Assembly (NCBI GenBank): GCA_947243795.1
Contig: OX365929.1
Location: 868,001-932,000 of the forward strand
Source of the DNA: Saccharomyces uvarum
Lineage: Eukaryota; Ascomycota; Saccharomycetes; Saccharomycetales; Saccharomycetaceae
Length of the DNA stretch: 64,000 bases
Direction: 5' to 3'
A model generated the notes under the pieces. It searched no databases. It saw only the letters and a list, made by a program, of their open reading frames with translations, and was not told the origin of the DNA. The position numbers and the translations under genes are program-made. This document shows, piece by piece, positions 44,344 through 56,069 of the stretch (its first letter is position 1; each line of letters begins with the position of its first letter).

Positions 44344-44834
44344 GTTCAGCTACTTCACAAATATGGGCACATGGACCAAGTAAATCTACGCTAGCCTCCA
44401 AATCGTGCATTGATAGACTATCCATATGTATATTACTTCTCATACTATAGCACTGAAAATTCATCGCTCGGTTGAAGTTACCCTGCTATCCTTTCATACG
44501 AGCGAATCATTTGCGGGTAATGTACATTTTGGTGTTTTTTTTCGTTTTTCTCTTTTTCAAGATCCTTCGGTGGCGTTTCGCGACAACAACGAGAAAAAAG
44601 AAGAAAGGAAACTTGAAGAAACGGTACAAAGGGATAGCGGGATTCGGAGGTGTTTGCGTGCAAAAGGGATAGAGTTTGAGCTTTAAACTAGGCCAGACCC
44701 ACAGCATTCGATTACTGCATTCGAGAGGTATTTTGCGCTACCATTTTCATCCTTAGAAATTACTTCCTTAAGCTGAAAATTTATGAATTCTAAGCGCTCT
44801 TTGCATTTTCCAAGCTATTGCATTACAAGAATAT
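44344..44834. promoter_or_regulatory. Divergent promoter of RQC1 and SWR1
   Basis: 491 bases between two ATGs. It holds a Reb1-type site CGGGTAA at 44514-44520, a weaker TTACCCT half-match at 44478-44484, and a T-rich run near 44533-44557. Small frames here are low-complexity Lys/Phe sequences on both strands and are not genes. Confidence 0.6.
44514..44520. promoter_or_regulatory. Reb1 site in the RQC1-SWR1 promoter
   Basis: CGGGTAA matches the Reb1 core. It lies about 170 bases from the RQC1 ATG and 320 from the SWR1 ATG. Reb1 commonly keeps divergent yeast promoters nucleosome-free; the role here is inferred. Confidence 0.5.
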
Positions 44835-47800
44835 ATGACCACATCTCGTAAATCACATACGAAAGGCAGCAAAGTTGATGGCGAACAGGATTTGGCGGAC
44901 TTGAAGTTTAAATATGACCTGCTGACGAATGAGCTGTTCCATTTAAGGGAGTTTATTTCACTAGTGGACTACGATCCAACGCATTTCAACGACACGGAAA
45001 GTTTCCAGAAATTTCTGGAGGATACACACTTGTCGTTGGAGGAGGGACGAGAAGAGCCTACTGGCGGCCTCAAGGATACAATTGTAACTGCCAGCCTCAC
45101 TCATAGGAGGCGTAATCTCAGGACCTCAACAGTTGTCAGCTCAGATGCCACTAATGAGAAAAAGGACGATATAGAATTGAAGCTAGAAACTATCGCGCCT
45201 TTGGTACGAAATAAATGTAAAGAACTGAAAAGTAAACTGAACGATCATTCAAGCACCAAATACATGGTACCACAAAAGAGACCAATATTGCATTCCAAAA
45301 AAAGAGAAGCCCCAAAAGCTCCCAAGTTAAAAATTGAAAAAAAGGAAGAGATATCACCATCACTTGTAAATAAAAATGAAGACAATCATAACCGTATCGC
45401 AAAGGTAGAAGAGACTTCCGAAAACTTCACAATAAACCATGCTTCTGACTCCTCTGACAACGTTAGTGAACACTATAGTGATAATTTTTATTTTACCACA
45501 TCATCTGAAGAGGAAGATATAAAGAAGAAAAGAGGTAGAAAGAGAAAAAGACCAAGAATAAACTTAACGGTCCATCCCCCAAAACAAACAATAACAAATC
45601 CCTCGCATATAATTAAGCCGGAATATAAAGACTTGCATGAATACATGGATTCCTTCAAGTCTTTAGAAGAAGATTTAACGTTGAACGAGTATAATGAATA
45701 TATTGACGAACAAAGACAGATGTTACTGAGGATTAAAAAAGGAATCAAAAATGGTACATTGAAGTATGACAAAGAAACAGACTCGCTACAACCTCTAACA
45801 TCAAAGGAAATCAAAATCATTTTAGCATATAAACCGGACCCAGTCTCATATTTTTATAAACAACAGAATCTGCAAGTTCATAGGGACCATTTGATTAACC
45901 AAGGTGTTCACATGAGTAAATTGTTTAGAAATTCGACGAAGGCAAGAATAGCAAGAGCTAAAAAAGTTTCTCAAATGATTGAACAGCATTTCAAACATAT
46001 AGCTGGTGCAGAGGAAAGGAAATTGAAGGAAGAGGAAAGACATAAAAAAGGTCTAGCAAGGTTCGCTGTGCAAGCCGTTAAAAAAAGATGGAATATGGCT
46101 GAGAAAGCTTATAGAATCTTGAGGAAAGATGAAGAGGAGCAGTTAAAGAGGATTGAGGGTAAACAACACTTATCTAAGATGCTGGAGAAGAGTACGCAGC
46201 TGCTAGGTGCTCAACTAAACCAAGCAAATGAAGATGGAAAAGATAGCAATTTGTTGTCTAATTCAGATGATATATTGAGTGAGAGTGATATTGGTATGGA
46301 TAATGAATTGTCAACATCCTCTTCTGATGATGATGAAGTGGGTGCTGATATTGAGTTGGATAATAACAGCCAAGCCTCAACAGAAGCTACTCCAACAGAC
46401 GAGTCCTTGAATCTAACACAGCTGAAGGAAAAATACGAACATCTGAATGGTTCATCGACTGCATATGACTCAACTAATATAGACGTAAAGTCTTCCTTAT
46501 TGGATGAACATGAAGACGCAAATAGTGAAAGTTCTGCAATGACAGGAGAGGAATCATCCGAAAATTTCTCATCCGAAAATGAAAGCCAAAAAGAAATCGA
46601 GAATGGATCTGATGATAGAACTCCTTCTGTCGGACTAAGTGCGTTGTTTGGTAAGTGTGAAGAATCTAATGAAGAACTAGATCTTGATGACAGTGAAGAC
46701 TTTGCAATGAACAACTCTTCCTCCGCAGAGAGCGATGAAGTCGATCAAAGAGACGAAGCAGGTAATTTGGGCGCTAATGTAGACAATGTAGAGAAAGTTG
46801 AACGTATTGAAAATGGAGATGGAAACGATGTGCATAATATTGAGGAAGAAACCCCAAAAAAAATAGAAGAAGAACAACTATCAGTGGTGGACGTACCAGT
46901 GCCACCTTTACTAAGAGGGAATTTAAGAACTTATCAAAAGCAAGGTCTAAATTGGCTAGCCTCGCTTTACAACAATCAAACAAACGGTATCCTAGCCGAT
47001 GAAATGGGGCTGGGTAAAACTATTCAAACAATTTCTCTGTTGGCGTATTTAGCGTGTGAAAAGGAAAATTGGGGGCCACACCTTATTGTCGTTCCCACAT
47101 CTGTTTTATTGAATTGGGAAATGGAATTCAAAAGATTTGCACCCGGGTTCAAAGTTTTAACATATTACGGCTCGCCTCAACAGCGTAAAGAAAAGAGAAA
47201 AGGTTGGAATAAGCCAGATGCTTTCCATGTGTGCATTGTTTCTTACCAGTTAGTGGTCCAAGACCAACATTCCTTTAAAAGAAAGAGATGGCAATATATG
47301 GTCTTGGATGAAGCGCATAACATCAAAAATTTTAGATCCACAAGGTGGCAAGCTCTTTTAAACTTCAATACACAGAGAAGGTTGTTGTTGACTGGTACGC
47401 CTTTACAGAATAACCTTGCTGAATTGTGGTCATTGTTGTATTTTTTAATGCCACAAACAGTTATTGATGGGAAGAAAGTATCGGGATTTGCCGATCTTGA
47501 AGCGTTCCAACAATGGTTTGGACGCCCCGTCGATAAAATTATTGAAACCGGTCAAGGCTTTGGACACGACAAAGAAACAAAGAAGACAGTGGCCAAGTTG
47601 CATCAAGTTTTACGTCCATATCTTTTAAGAAGATTAAAAGCAGATGTCGAAAAGCAGATGCCGGCTAAGTACGAGCATATTGTCTATTGTAAACTATCTA
47701 AAAGACAAAGATTTCTGTATGATGATTTCATGTCAAGGGCTCAAACGAAGGCAACTCTAGCCAGCGGTAACTTCATGTCTATCGTCAATTGTTTGATGCA

Positions 47801-49379
47801 ATTGAGAAAGGTGTGTAACCATCCCAATTTATTTGAAGTGAGGCCCATTTTGACCTCGTTTGTTCTTGATCATTGTGTGGCTTCTGATTATACTGGTATT
47901 GAAAAAATTATAGTTAATCTCTTCGAAAAAAGCAAACAATTCAAACAAATTGATTTGGATTTTATGAACTTGGTTTTCGCTAATAATGATCACGACTTAA
48001 CTTCCTATCATGCTGAGGAAATTTCAAAACTAAAATGTGTCAATAATTTTATTGAAGAGGTTGATAAACTGAAAGAAACTAATAAGCAACTCCAAAAGGA
48101 ATACGAAAACACTTCATTGAACTTTCAAGACGCAAACCAATACTTCCAATATTCTAATCAACGGAAAGTTGAAGGAACACTTGGTATGCTAAACTTCTTG
48201 AAAATGGTTAATAAGCTAAGGTGTGACAGGAGACCAATATTTGGTAAGAACTTGATTGAGCTATTAACCAAAGATGATATGATGGGATATGAGAAACCAC
48301 GAATCATCGATGAAGGGTTGATAAAACCGTTGCAAACCAGACTGTTGGACAATAAAAAGATCATCGATAACTTTGCGGTTCTAACGCCAAACGCTGTTTC
48401 ATTGGATATGAGAAAGTTGACGCTAGGATTAAATGATGACAGTTTAGTAGATGATGACACGAAGTCGGAGGTGGTGGGGAATTGCTTTGAAGTGGCCAAC
48501 CCACTACATCAACTACAAACCAAATTAACAATTGCATTCCCTGATAAATCTTTGCTTCAATATGACTGTGGTAAGTTGCAAAAATTGGCGATTTTACTGC
48601 AACAGCTCAAGGACAATGGTCACAGGGCCCTTATTTTCACCCAAATGACAAAAGTTTTGGACGTCTTGGAACAATTTTTGAATTATCATGGTTACTTGTA
48701 TATGAGATTAGATGGTGCCACGAAGATCGAAGACCGTCAAATCCTAACAGAGAGATTTAATACTGATTCCAGAACTACGGTGTTTATTCTATCCAGTAGA
48801 TCAGGGGGGTTAGGTATCAATTTGACTGGTGCAGACACTGTTATCTTTTACGATTCAGACTGGAATCCCGCCATGGATAAACAGTGTCAAGATAGATGTC
48901 ATAGAATTGGTCAGACTCGGGATGTGCATATCTACAGATTTGTCAGCGAGCATACCATTGAAAGTAATATTCTGAAAAAGGCAAACCAAAAAAGACAACT
49001 GGATAACGTTGTTATTCAAGAAGGTGACTTCACCACCGATTATTTCAGCAAGCTCTCCGTAAGAGACCTACTAGGATCCGAACTGCCTGGGAACGCTCCA
49101 AATGAGGACAAACCACTAATAGCAGACGCAGGCATGGCAGCCGAGGATCCCAAACAGCTGGAAAAACTATTGGCGCAAGCTGAAGATGAGGACGACGTCA
49201 AAGCTGCCAATCTGGCCATGAGAGAAGTGGAAATCGACAACGAAGACTTCGACGAAACCGCAGGAAGGGCAGCCGACGAACAAGAGGAAGAGGGGGTCGC
49301 CGAAGAGGACGAGTATGAAGGCACGGCTCATGTTGATGAGTACATGATCAGGTTTATCGCCAACGGCCACTACTACTGA
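44835..49379 (+). CDS. SWR1: Swi2/Snf2 ATPase Swr1, H2A.Z exchanger
   Basis: Catalytic subunit of the SWR1 complex, which replaces H2A-H2B with Htz1-H2B in promoter nucleosomes; 1514 residues, as in S. cerevisiae. The N-terminal region is variable, with an H2A.Z-binding acidic stretch, and is followed by the HSA-type basic helix near 380-450 (AEERKLKEEERHKKGLARFAVQAVKKRW). The ATPase has Walker A within DEMGLGKT at 722-729 and DEAH at 825-828. A long insertion (about 1010-1230) binds Rvb1/Rvb2 in this family. The second lobe contains LIFTQMTKVLDVLEQFL and RCHRIGQTRDVHIYRFV. The acidic C-terminus ends MIRFIANGHYY. The ATPase lobes are nearly invariant while the N-terminus and insertion differ from S. 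cerevisiae. Confidence 0.97.
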   Translation: MTTSRKSHTKGSKVDGEQDLADLKFKYDLLTNELFHLREFISLVDYDPTHFNDTESFQKFLEDTHLSLEEGREEPTGGLKDTIVTASLTHRRRNLRTSTVVSSDATNEKKDDIELKLETIAPLVRNKCKELKSKLNDHSSTKYMVPQKRPILHSKKREAPKAPKLKIEKKEEISPSLVNKNEDNHNRIAKVEETSENFTINHASDSSDNVSEHYSDNFYFTTSSEEEDIKKKRGRKRKRPRINLTVHPPKQTITNPSHIIKPEYKDLHEYMDSFKSLEEDLTLNEYNEYIDEQRQMLLRIKKGIKNGTLKYDKETDSLQPLTSKEIKIILAYKPDPVSYFYKQQNLQVHRDHLINQGVHMSKLFRNSTKARIARAKKVSQMIEQHFKHIAGAEERKLKEEERHKKGLARFAVQAVKKRWNMAEKAYRILRKDEEEQLKRIEGKQHLSKMLEKSTQLLGAQLNQANEDGKDSNLLSNSDDILSESDIGMDNELSTSSSDDDEVGADIELDNNSQASTEATPTDESLNLTQLKEKYEHLNGSSTAYDSTNIDVKSSLLDEHEDANSESSAMTGEESSENFSSENESQKEIENGSDDRTPSVGLSALFGKCEESNEELDLDDSEDFAMNNSSSAESDEVDQRDEAGNLGANVDNVEKVERIENGDGNDVHNIEEETPKKIEEEQLSVVDVPVPPLLRGNLRTYQKQGLNWLASLYNNQTNGILADEMGLGKTIQTISLLAYLACEKENWGPHLIVVPTSVLLNWEMEFKRFAPGFKVLTYYGSPQQRKEKRKGWNKPDAFHVCIVSYQLVVQDQHSFKRKRWQYMVLDEAHNIKNFRSTRWQALLNFNTQRRLLLTGTPLQNNLAELWSLLYFLMPQTVIDGKKVSGFADLEAFQQWFGRPVDKIIETGQGFGHDKETKKTVAKLHQVLRPYLLRRLKADVEKQMPAKYEHIVYCKLSKRQRFLYDDFMSRAQTKATLASGNFMSIVNCLMQLRKVCNHPNLFEVRPILTSFVLDHCVASDYTGIEKIIVNLFEKSKQFKQIDLDFMNLVFANNDHDLTSYHAEEISKLKCVNNFIEEVDKLKETNKQLQKEYENTSLNFQDANQYFQYSNQRKVEGTLGMLNFLKMVNKLRCDRRPIFGKNLIELLTKDDMMGYEKPRIIDEGLIKPLQTRLLDNKKIIDNFAVLTPNAVSLDMRKLTLGLNDDSLVDDDTKSEVVGNCFEVANPLHQLQTKLTIAFPDKSLLQYDCGKLQKLAILLQQLKDNGHRALIFTQMTKVLDVLEQFLNYHGYLYMRLDGATKIEDRQILTERFNTDSRTTVFILSSRSGGLGINLTGADTVIFYDSDWNPAMDKQCQDRCHRIGQTRDVHIYRFVSEHTIESNILKKANQKRQLDNVVIQEGDFTTDYFSKLSVRDLLGSELPGNAPNEDKPLIADAGMAAEDPKQLEKLLAQAEDEDDVKAANLAMREVEIDNEDFDETAGRAADEQEEEGVAEEDEYEGTAHVDEYMIRFIANGHYY

Positions 49380-50039
49380 GGAACCAGTTCCGCCTCCACC
49401 TCCGCTCCCGCAATATATACCCGTTGTGAATATGTGTAATGATATATAGCCGTAACGAACCAACAAATTGTACTATTACCTCACCGACTGCCTCGTCTTG
49501 TGACTTCTGGCACTCTCAATATAGCCTTTGCTTGTTGTTAATTGCCCTTTTCAGACACCCCGGGTGATGGCGGCGCGCCACGGCGGAGGGGCATTGCCAC
49601 ACTGCTGCGCGATCAAGGTGGGTTTTTTCAAGAGAGTCCAAGAGCAATAAGCACTTGGTGAAGCAGTGGTGGTAGTAGAGGGCCAAGAGTAAGCTTCCAT
49701 TGAACAGAGGTGTAGGTGTGTCGAGTTGCGTGTGTGTTTGGCCTAGTTTGAATTTGTTGACTCGTAGAAGAACCTTTTTTTTAGGTACGCCCTGATCAGA
49801 TCCCCCTATTTGCTACAGCTTTTTGACTCAAGCAGATCTGAAGAAGAAACAACAAAAAGAAAACCACCACAAGAAGGACAGGACTCGTTTCGCAAGTGAT
49901 TAAAACCGCATTCGTTCTTTACAATTCTGTTCCAATTTTTCAGCGTTGTAATTATCGAAGTTATTTATAACTATTGCTTTCTACATCTTTTTTTTATTTT
50001 TGATTTGAACCTCTTGTAACGTCGATCAGAATAAACGTA
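49380..50039. promoter_or_regulatory. SWR1 3' end and long MSN5 upstream region
   Basis: 660 bases without a gene. A GC-rich block at about 49558-49615 includes the 8-base palindrome GGCGCGCC (49572-49579), GGCGGC cores like those bound by Ume6, and a near-Reb1 CCGGGTGA. A Gcn4 site lies at 49824-49830. The final 100 bases before the MSN5 ATG are T-rich and A-rich, as in yeast 5' leaders. Confidence 0.55.
49824..49830 (+). promoter_or_regulatory. Gcn4 site upstream of MSN5
   Basis: TGACTCA is a perfect Gcn4/AP-1 site, 210 bases before the MSN5 ATG. A one-mismatch copy (TGACTCG) lies at 49758-49764. The pair suggests amino-acid-starvation control, but this is inference. Confidence 0.5.
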
Positions 50040-53000
50040 ATGGATTCCGCAGGCGCTTCTCAAATAGTTAGCGCATTAGATGTCATTTACTCTCCGAAAT
50101 CTAACAACTCTCAGCGACAAGAAGCTCAGAAATTTTTAGATGAAGTGAAATTGTGTTCTGAATCTCCCTTCTGGGGCTACGAAATTGCACTGCAAAACCC
50201 CACTAATTCTATACTGAAATACTTCGGGTTAGGATTATTAGACCACGCCGTGAAGAAAAACTGGAGCGATTATGACGAGGAAAAAAGAGTGGCCTTAAGA
50301 AAATGGGTTATGGAGCTCAATTTTGGGGTACAAGATCATGACACCAGATATATCAAGGAGAAACTGGCTACTTTATGGGTAGAAGTGGCGAAAAGAACAT
50401 GGGGTGAAGCCCTTAAACAGACAAACCCCACGGAAGAGCAGTTGCTCGCATCGTGGGTAGATATGGACAATAACCTCTATGAACTTTGGAACGTTAACCA
50501 ATCGTCAAGAGAACTAGCATTAATAATCTTCAGAATCCTTTTTGAAGACGTTTTCTTATTGGATGATTTAATCGTCTTGAAGAGGATGACCGTTATCCAG
50601 CCTTTATGTGTAATGATCGTTTGTCCCATTGAAGTCTTTGCCATAAAATATAAATTCAGTGATAAATGGACCAAGTTCAAATCAAATAAAGAAGGCTGGT
50701 TTTCTGTTTGGATTCCCGAATTAAACAACGCATTACAACAGAATAATTCTGAATATATTATAAGACTCCTAGAAACTTTGAAAACCTGTTTAAATTGGCC
50801 ATTGACCGAGGTTATTGTAGGAAATGATGTATTGACGTGCTTATTAAACTGTCTTTCCAGCAACATCCCCAAGGCACAATCAATGGCATTAGACTCAATA
50901 CATATCCTGCTGACCCGCCCCTATAGTAACGAAAGCCACTATCAAATGACCATAGATAGAGTGTTTGATAACATGGACTTGTTGGATAGAGTATATGATA
51001 GCTTATTGTTTGATCCCTCAGATGATATAGATGAAACAAAATATCCTATAATTAAGAAATTCGTGGATATGATTAGTTGCCTTTATGTTTGTGTTCCGAA
51101 GATAAAGGAGTCTAACGACCAGATCCAAAAATACTTTAAGCTTGTATTAAAGACAACATATAATCCAAGTTTAATCGTAAGTGGGTTGACATTGGACCTA
51201 TGGTGTACATGTCTTCGAAACGATGATTATCTACCCAACCTTGAGAAATATATCATTCCTGATTTATTACAGTTTGCTGCAGACGCGTTAGTGTACTATG
51301 AACAAATTGACGGCCATATTTCTAAAAAATTCGCTGAAATTGACTTTCAATCCAAATCCGAATTCCAAACTTTTTGTTCCACTTATAGGAAAAGAGTAAG
51401 GGATATTATTAGATTGATTTCGTGTGTGGAGTTAGATCTTACTTATGATTGGCTGAACAACAGACTAAATAGCTATTTCAGTTCACCATTTGGCCAACAG
51501 GTCCTAAGTTCTACGTTTTTGGACCATAAATCAGAACCTTATTTAGGTGCGTTGTCTCAATACATGATTGTGGAATGTTTCATTAATGGTTGTATAAGAT
51601 GGAAGATTTGGTATCCAGCAGGGGACGATTATGACGAAAAACTAGATTCCATATTACAAAAACTAGAGATACTATCAAACCAATTGATTGCATTAAATTT
51701 GAGAGAACCACTATTATTGAAAAAGCAAATTCAAAACTTTGCACTTTTCTTGACAATGTTGAAAGATAATGTACTTTTCACACTTTTAGAGAAAATTATA
51801 ACAAGTGCCACGATGGATTATCCAGAAATTAATCTGGAGGAAAGAGGCCCCGAATCCGACGCAGTTCGAGACCTGAGGTATGCTTGCGGTATCGAATTAA
51901 ACAGGATGGCTTTGTTAATGCCCGAATCATTAAAAAAAATATACTCAGATCTGGAAAATGTAATTGCCAAAATCATGCCAAATTTGTCTTATCATGAAAA
52001 GATTTCATTCAAGTCCTTTTTATTGATCATTGTACTAAAATCTTCACTAGATATGAAAGAGGAAAGATTTGCCGCCATTGTAGACCCAGAATTATTAGCC
52101 TGGTCTGATAAGACAACGGTGGTTGGCCTTTCTGATTTGCATTGGTTTATGGAACGTTTAGGTATTGTTCAAATTGCAGAATATTTTCAAAGACATAACA
52201 TTAACGAAAACAGTGACCTTTTATCTATTCCAATAGACGATGAAGGTAAAGAATTAAAGTCAGAGTTGACCAAACGTTGGCAAAGTCTATTCCCTGTTCG
52301 AGCAACAAGAATGTTCATTCATTACTCAATGCAAAGTATTAAGACTGATGAAGAATTTAAAATGTTACAAGATCTATGGAGACCTAGAATCGTCCCAATT
52401 TTACCTTATATTACAAGATTATTGTACCAATTACAATCTTACCATGATCCAGATAATTGGAAGGGGCTGCCTATAGTTGTACAGTCCTTTGTCAAATATT
52501 CCACTATTGAAAGATTTTGGGAGGCAGGAGCCTCCAACAAATCAAAAGATGAATTCATCGATGAACATATGAAGGCAATGCAAACTTTAAGAGACTTCGC
52601 AGACTCTGTAGGACACATCATTAGATACACAAGAGAATATACCCTACTTGTCTTAAGCGCTATATCATCGCTTGGTAGTGTTTTTTATTTTTTGGATGAA
52701 TCGCCCGATTTACTATTAAATTCTATTGCTATATTCAAACCAGGTACTAATGAGATAAGTCCTGGTGTCTCGACACACGGTTGGAAACACATAATGAATA
52801 TAGCTATCCGTCCTATACTGAAAGGTTGTCCGAAAGACTGTTTGGACAAATTTATGCCGGCATTTTTGCCGAAATTGTTCGAAATCTTAGATGTGCTACT
52901 TTGCCAGAAATGGTCTTTGCATATGAATGATATGGACATGAATCCGGTTCCATCTGATGACGATCAAATGACAGAAGAAATTTTGGAGGAAAATCTATTG

Positions 53001-53714
53001 AGACAGTTAACTACAGTTGTTGTTCGAATAGTGATTGATTGTATTGGACAAGGGAATGCCAATCCAAACAGTGCCAAAAGTAGGCTGAACAACCATCAAA
53101 TTGAGATGAGAAAGATTATATTCAGTGATATGAATACTCTTGCCCCATTTTTAAAACTTTTGAATCATTTGATTTCATTCAAAGATACAAAGTGTTCGTT
53201 TAATTCTATCTTAGTCATGAAATGCTGTCTGACTTCAGTTCTCAATCAAAACAATACTGTTGATGAATATTTCACATTTGAAGTGATGAAGAATTTATTG
53301 TTGAATGTATTGTGTAATAGCGCATTTAAGGATTCTTTTCATGAAGCCCTGTATGTCTTCACCGTTATCTTTTTGACGCTATGCAAAGAATATCCATCGG
53401 CTAGAGCATTTTTATTTGAGTTAGCCAACGGTTACAATGTTGATGAATTATACAAGAATCTAAGAAGTGTAGACGAATATAAGGGCCAGAGAGCACTCAT
53501 GATTGATTTTATAGATTGGGTGAAGTCTTCAAATGGGAAGGAAGATGGCAGTGTAGACCATGCAGGCGATGAGAGAAAAATGCAGGAGAAGAGAGAAGCT
53601 ATTCTCAAAAAGGCAAATGAAAGACTGATCAAGAAGAATAAGGAGAGTGGAGACATGTTAGATGACCCGAATATTGAAGACGGCGCTGTAGGTAACCTCT
53701 TTGATGACAACTGA
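50040..53714 (+). CDS. MSN5: Karyopherin Msn5 (exportin-5 family)
   Basis: Beta-karyopherin that exports phosphorylated cargos (Pho4, Mig1, Crz1, Far1, Swi6) with Ran-GTP and imports RPA. The 1224-residue product equals the S. cerevisiae size. The N-terminal importin-beta-like region (residues about 1-110, QEAQKFLDEVKLCSESPFWGYEIAL) is followed by an XPO1-like domain and HEAT helices throughout. The C-terminus is charged (REAILKKANERLIKKNKESGDM). No membrane segment. Start is the only early ATG in frame. Confidence 0.96.
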   Translation: MDSAGASQIVSALDVIYSPKSNNSQRQEAQKFLDEVKLCSESPFWGYEIALQNPTNSILKYFGLGLLDHAVKKNWSDYDEEKRVALRKWVMELNFGVQDHDTRYIKEKLATLWVEVAKRTWGEALKQTNPTEEQLLASWVDMDNNLYELWNVNQSSRELALIIFRILFEDVFLLDDLIVLKRMTVIQPLCVMIVCPIEVFAIKYKFSDKWTKFKSNKEGWFSVWIPELNNALQQNNSEYIIRLLETLKTCLNWPLTEVIVGNDVLTCLLNCLSSNIPKAQSMALDSIHILLTRPYSNESHYQMTIDRVFDNMDLLDRVYDSLLFDPSDDIDETKYPIIKKFVDMISCLYVCVPKIKESNDQIQKYFKLVLKTTYNPSLIVSGLTLDLWCTCLRNDDYLPNLEKYIIPDLLQFAADALVYYEQIDGHISKKFAEIDFQSKSEFQTFCSTYRKRVRDIIRLISCVELDLTYDWLNNRLNSYFSSPFGQQVLSSTFLDHKSEPYLGALSQYMIVECFINGCIRWKIWYPAGDDYDEKLDSILQKLEILSNQLIALNLREPLLLKKQIQNFALFLTMLKDNVLFTLLEKIITSATMDYPEINLEERGPESDAVRDLRYACGIELNRMALLMPESLKKIYSDLENVIAKIMPNLSYHEKISFKSFLLIIVLKSSLDMKEERFAAIVDPELLAWSDKTTVVGLSDLHWFMERLGIVQIAEYFQRHNINENSDLLSIPIDDEGKELKSELTKRWQSLFPVRATRMFIHYSMQSIKTDEEFKMLQDLWRPRIVPILPYITRLLYQLQSYHDPDNWKGLPIVVQSFVKYSTIERFWEAGASNKSKDEFIDEHMKAMQTLRDFADSVGHIIRYTREYTLLVLSAISSLGSVFYFLDESPDLLLNSIAIFKPGTNEISPGVSTHGWKHIMNIAIRPILKGCPKDCLDKFMPAFLPKLFEILDVLLCQKWSLHMNDMDMNPVPSDDDQMTEEILEENLLRQLTTVVVRIVIDCIGQGNANPNSAKSRLNNHQIEMRKIIFSDMNTLAPFLKLLNHLISFKDTKCSFNSILVMKCCLTSVLNQNNTVDEYFTFEVMKNLLLNVLCNSAFKDSFHEALYVFTVIFLTLCKEYPSARAFLFELANGYNVDELYKNLRSVDEYKGQRALMIDFIDWVKSSNGKEDGSVDHAGDERKMQEKREAILKKANERLIKKNKESGDMLDDPNIEDGAVGNLFDDN

Positions 53715-53963
53715 TAATTCGATACCATATATACGCATATATATAGAAACTAGAGAAAACGAATAGATATATCAGAATTGTGCTAAAAATTGTAATTATT
53801 GTTAATTATTTTTTCTGTTCCTTGACTTGAAATCGATTGATTTTTTTTTTTTATAAATCGGTAATTGATGTACTATGGGGCCCTTAACGTGAGTCTGGCT
53901 CAAGTATTTTGAAACTTTTCGCTATATTTTAGTCTTTGGAGAGAGTAGACAAGCGACTAAATA

Positions 53964-54929
53964 ATGCATCAAGTTCACAAGAGGTATGTGCATCATTCGA
54001 CCGCATTTATACAAAGCATTGTTGCCAATACAAAACCGAGAGTAGTAGGTACGCAAGAAGTATTAGAAAGGTCTAAAATAAAACATGCAAAGGCTGTTCC
54101 CAGAAAAAAAGTTGATAGTTGGCCAAAAAAAGAGGTTCCGGATTGGCCAGAGTTGAATGATAATTTGAATACTTACTACGGAAAGCCATCCGACTCTGAT
54201 CTGAATAAAACCAATCATTTCTTCAATAAAGCAAAAGTGAAATTTGAATGGAGTGCTGCTAGTTTTGATGACATACCTAGCCAGAAACTTAAAAATCTTG
54301 CGTTGTCTAGGAAACTCGATTGCAACACACCAAGGAAACATGGACGTGAAACTAGCATCCCCCCTGCGTGGCTCAATACTTTGCCAGAAGTAATCTTTAT
54401 CGGAGGAACTAACGTAGGGAAATCATCCATCTTGAACAACATAACCACCTCAATCCTAAGCAAAGAGGTGGGAAGTTTAGCAAGAGTATCTAAAACAACA
54501 GGTTTTACAAAAACTCTTAATAGTTATAATGTGGGGAATAAACTCAGAATGATAGACTCGCCCGGTTATGGGTTTAATAGTAGTAAGGGACAAGGAAAGG
54601 TCACTTTACAATATCTCCTGGAAAGGGAAGAGCTTGTTAGGTGTTTTCTGTTACTTGCTGGTGACAAGGATATAAACGATACAGATAACATGATGATTCA
54701 ATATATGCATGAACATGGCGTTCCTTTCGAGGTCGTCTTTACGAAGATGGACAAAGTGAAAGATTTAGATAGCTTTAAGAGGAAAATCAAGTCTTCAGGT
54801 TTGACGGAAATGCCAACACTTCCCAGAATTATATTGACTAACTCGCTTACATCTAGTGTGTCTCCTAGACGGTTCGGTATAGACTTATTAAGGTATACGG
54901 TATTTCAAAGCTGCGGCTTGATTTCATAG
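53964..54929 (+). CDS. MRX8: EngB/YihA-type mitochondrial GTPase Mrx8
   Basis: GTPase of the bacterial EngB (YihA) family, associated with the mitochondrial gene expression machinery (MIOREX) and implicated in translation of specific mitochondrial mRNAs. The 321-residue product has a basic N-terminal targeting segment. The G1 loop is GGTNVGKS at 147-154, G3 is DSPGYG (about 198-203) and G4 is TKMDK (about 258). A late serine-rich loop (LTNSLTSSVSPRR) is in the G5 position. Upstream is a 12-base T run (53841-53852) that may exclude nucleosomes. Confidence 0.93.
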   Translation: MHQVHKRYVHHSTAFIQSIVANTKPRVVGTQEVLERSKIKHAKAVPRKKVDSWPKKEVPDWPELNDNLNTYYGKPSDSDLNKTNHFFNKAKVKFEWSAASFDDIPSQKLKNLALSRKLDCNTPRKHGRETSIPPAWLNTLPEVIFIGGTNVGKSSILNNITTSILSKEVGSLARVSKTTGFTKTLNSYNVGNKLRMIDSPGYGFNSSKGQGKVTLQYLLEREELVRCFLLLAGDKDINDTDNMMIQYMHEHGVPFEVVFTKMDKVKDLDSFKRKIKSSGLTEMPTLPRIILTNSLTSSVSPRRFGIDLLRYTVFQSCGLIS

Positions 54930-55133
54930 AGACGGCATATAGCCACTTACGGGTCCTCAGTCAATAGTTGTTATGTAAATAAAATATATATGATCAGAAG
55001 AAGTACGAAAACTCAATCAGGTTTGACCTTTTTTTCTTCTTTCAACATTTGACTGATCTCCGGGATAGTACTATTCAACTGGGAAAAAACGAAAAGCGTC
55101 GAAGTTGAAAAGTTTTATAAGGGTGTTTGGTAG

Positions 55134-56069
<936 letters not shown>

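Noticed and set aside
44478-44707. Several small frames on both strands in the RQC1-SWR1 gap
   Set aside because: All are low-complexity Lys/Phe or Lys/Arg products of an A/T-rich tract and contradict one another.
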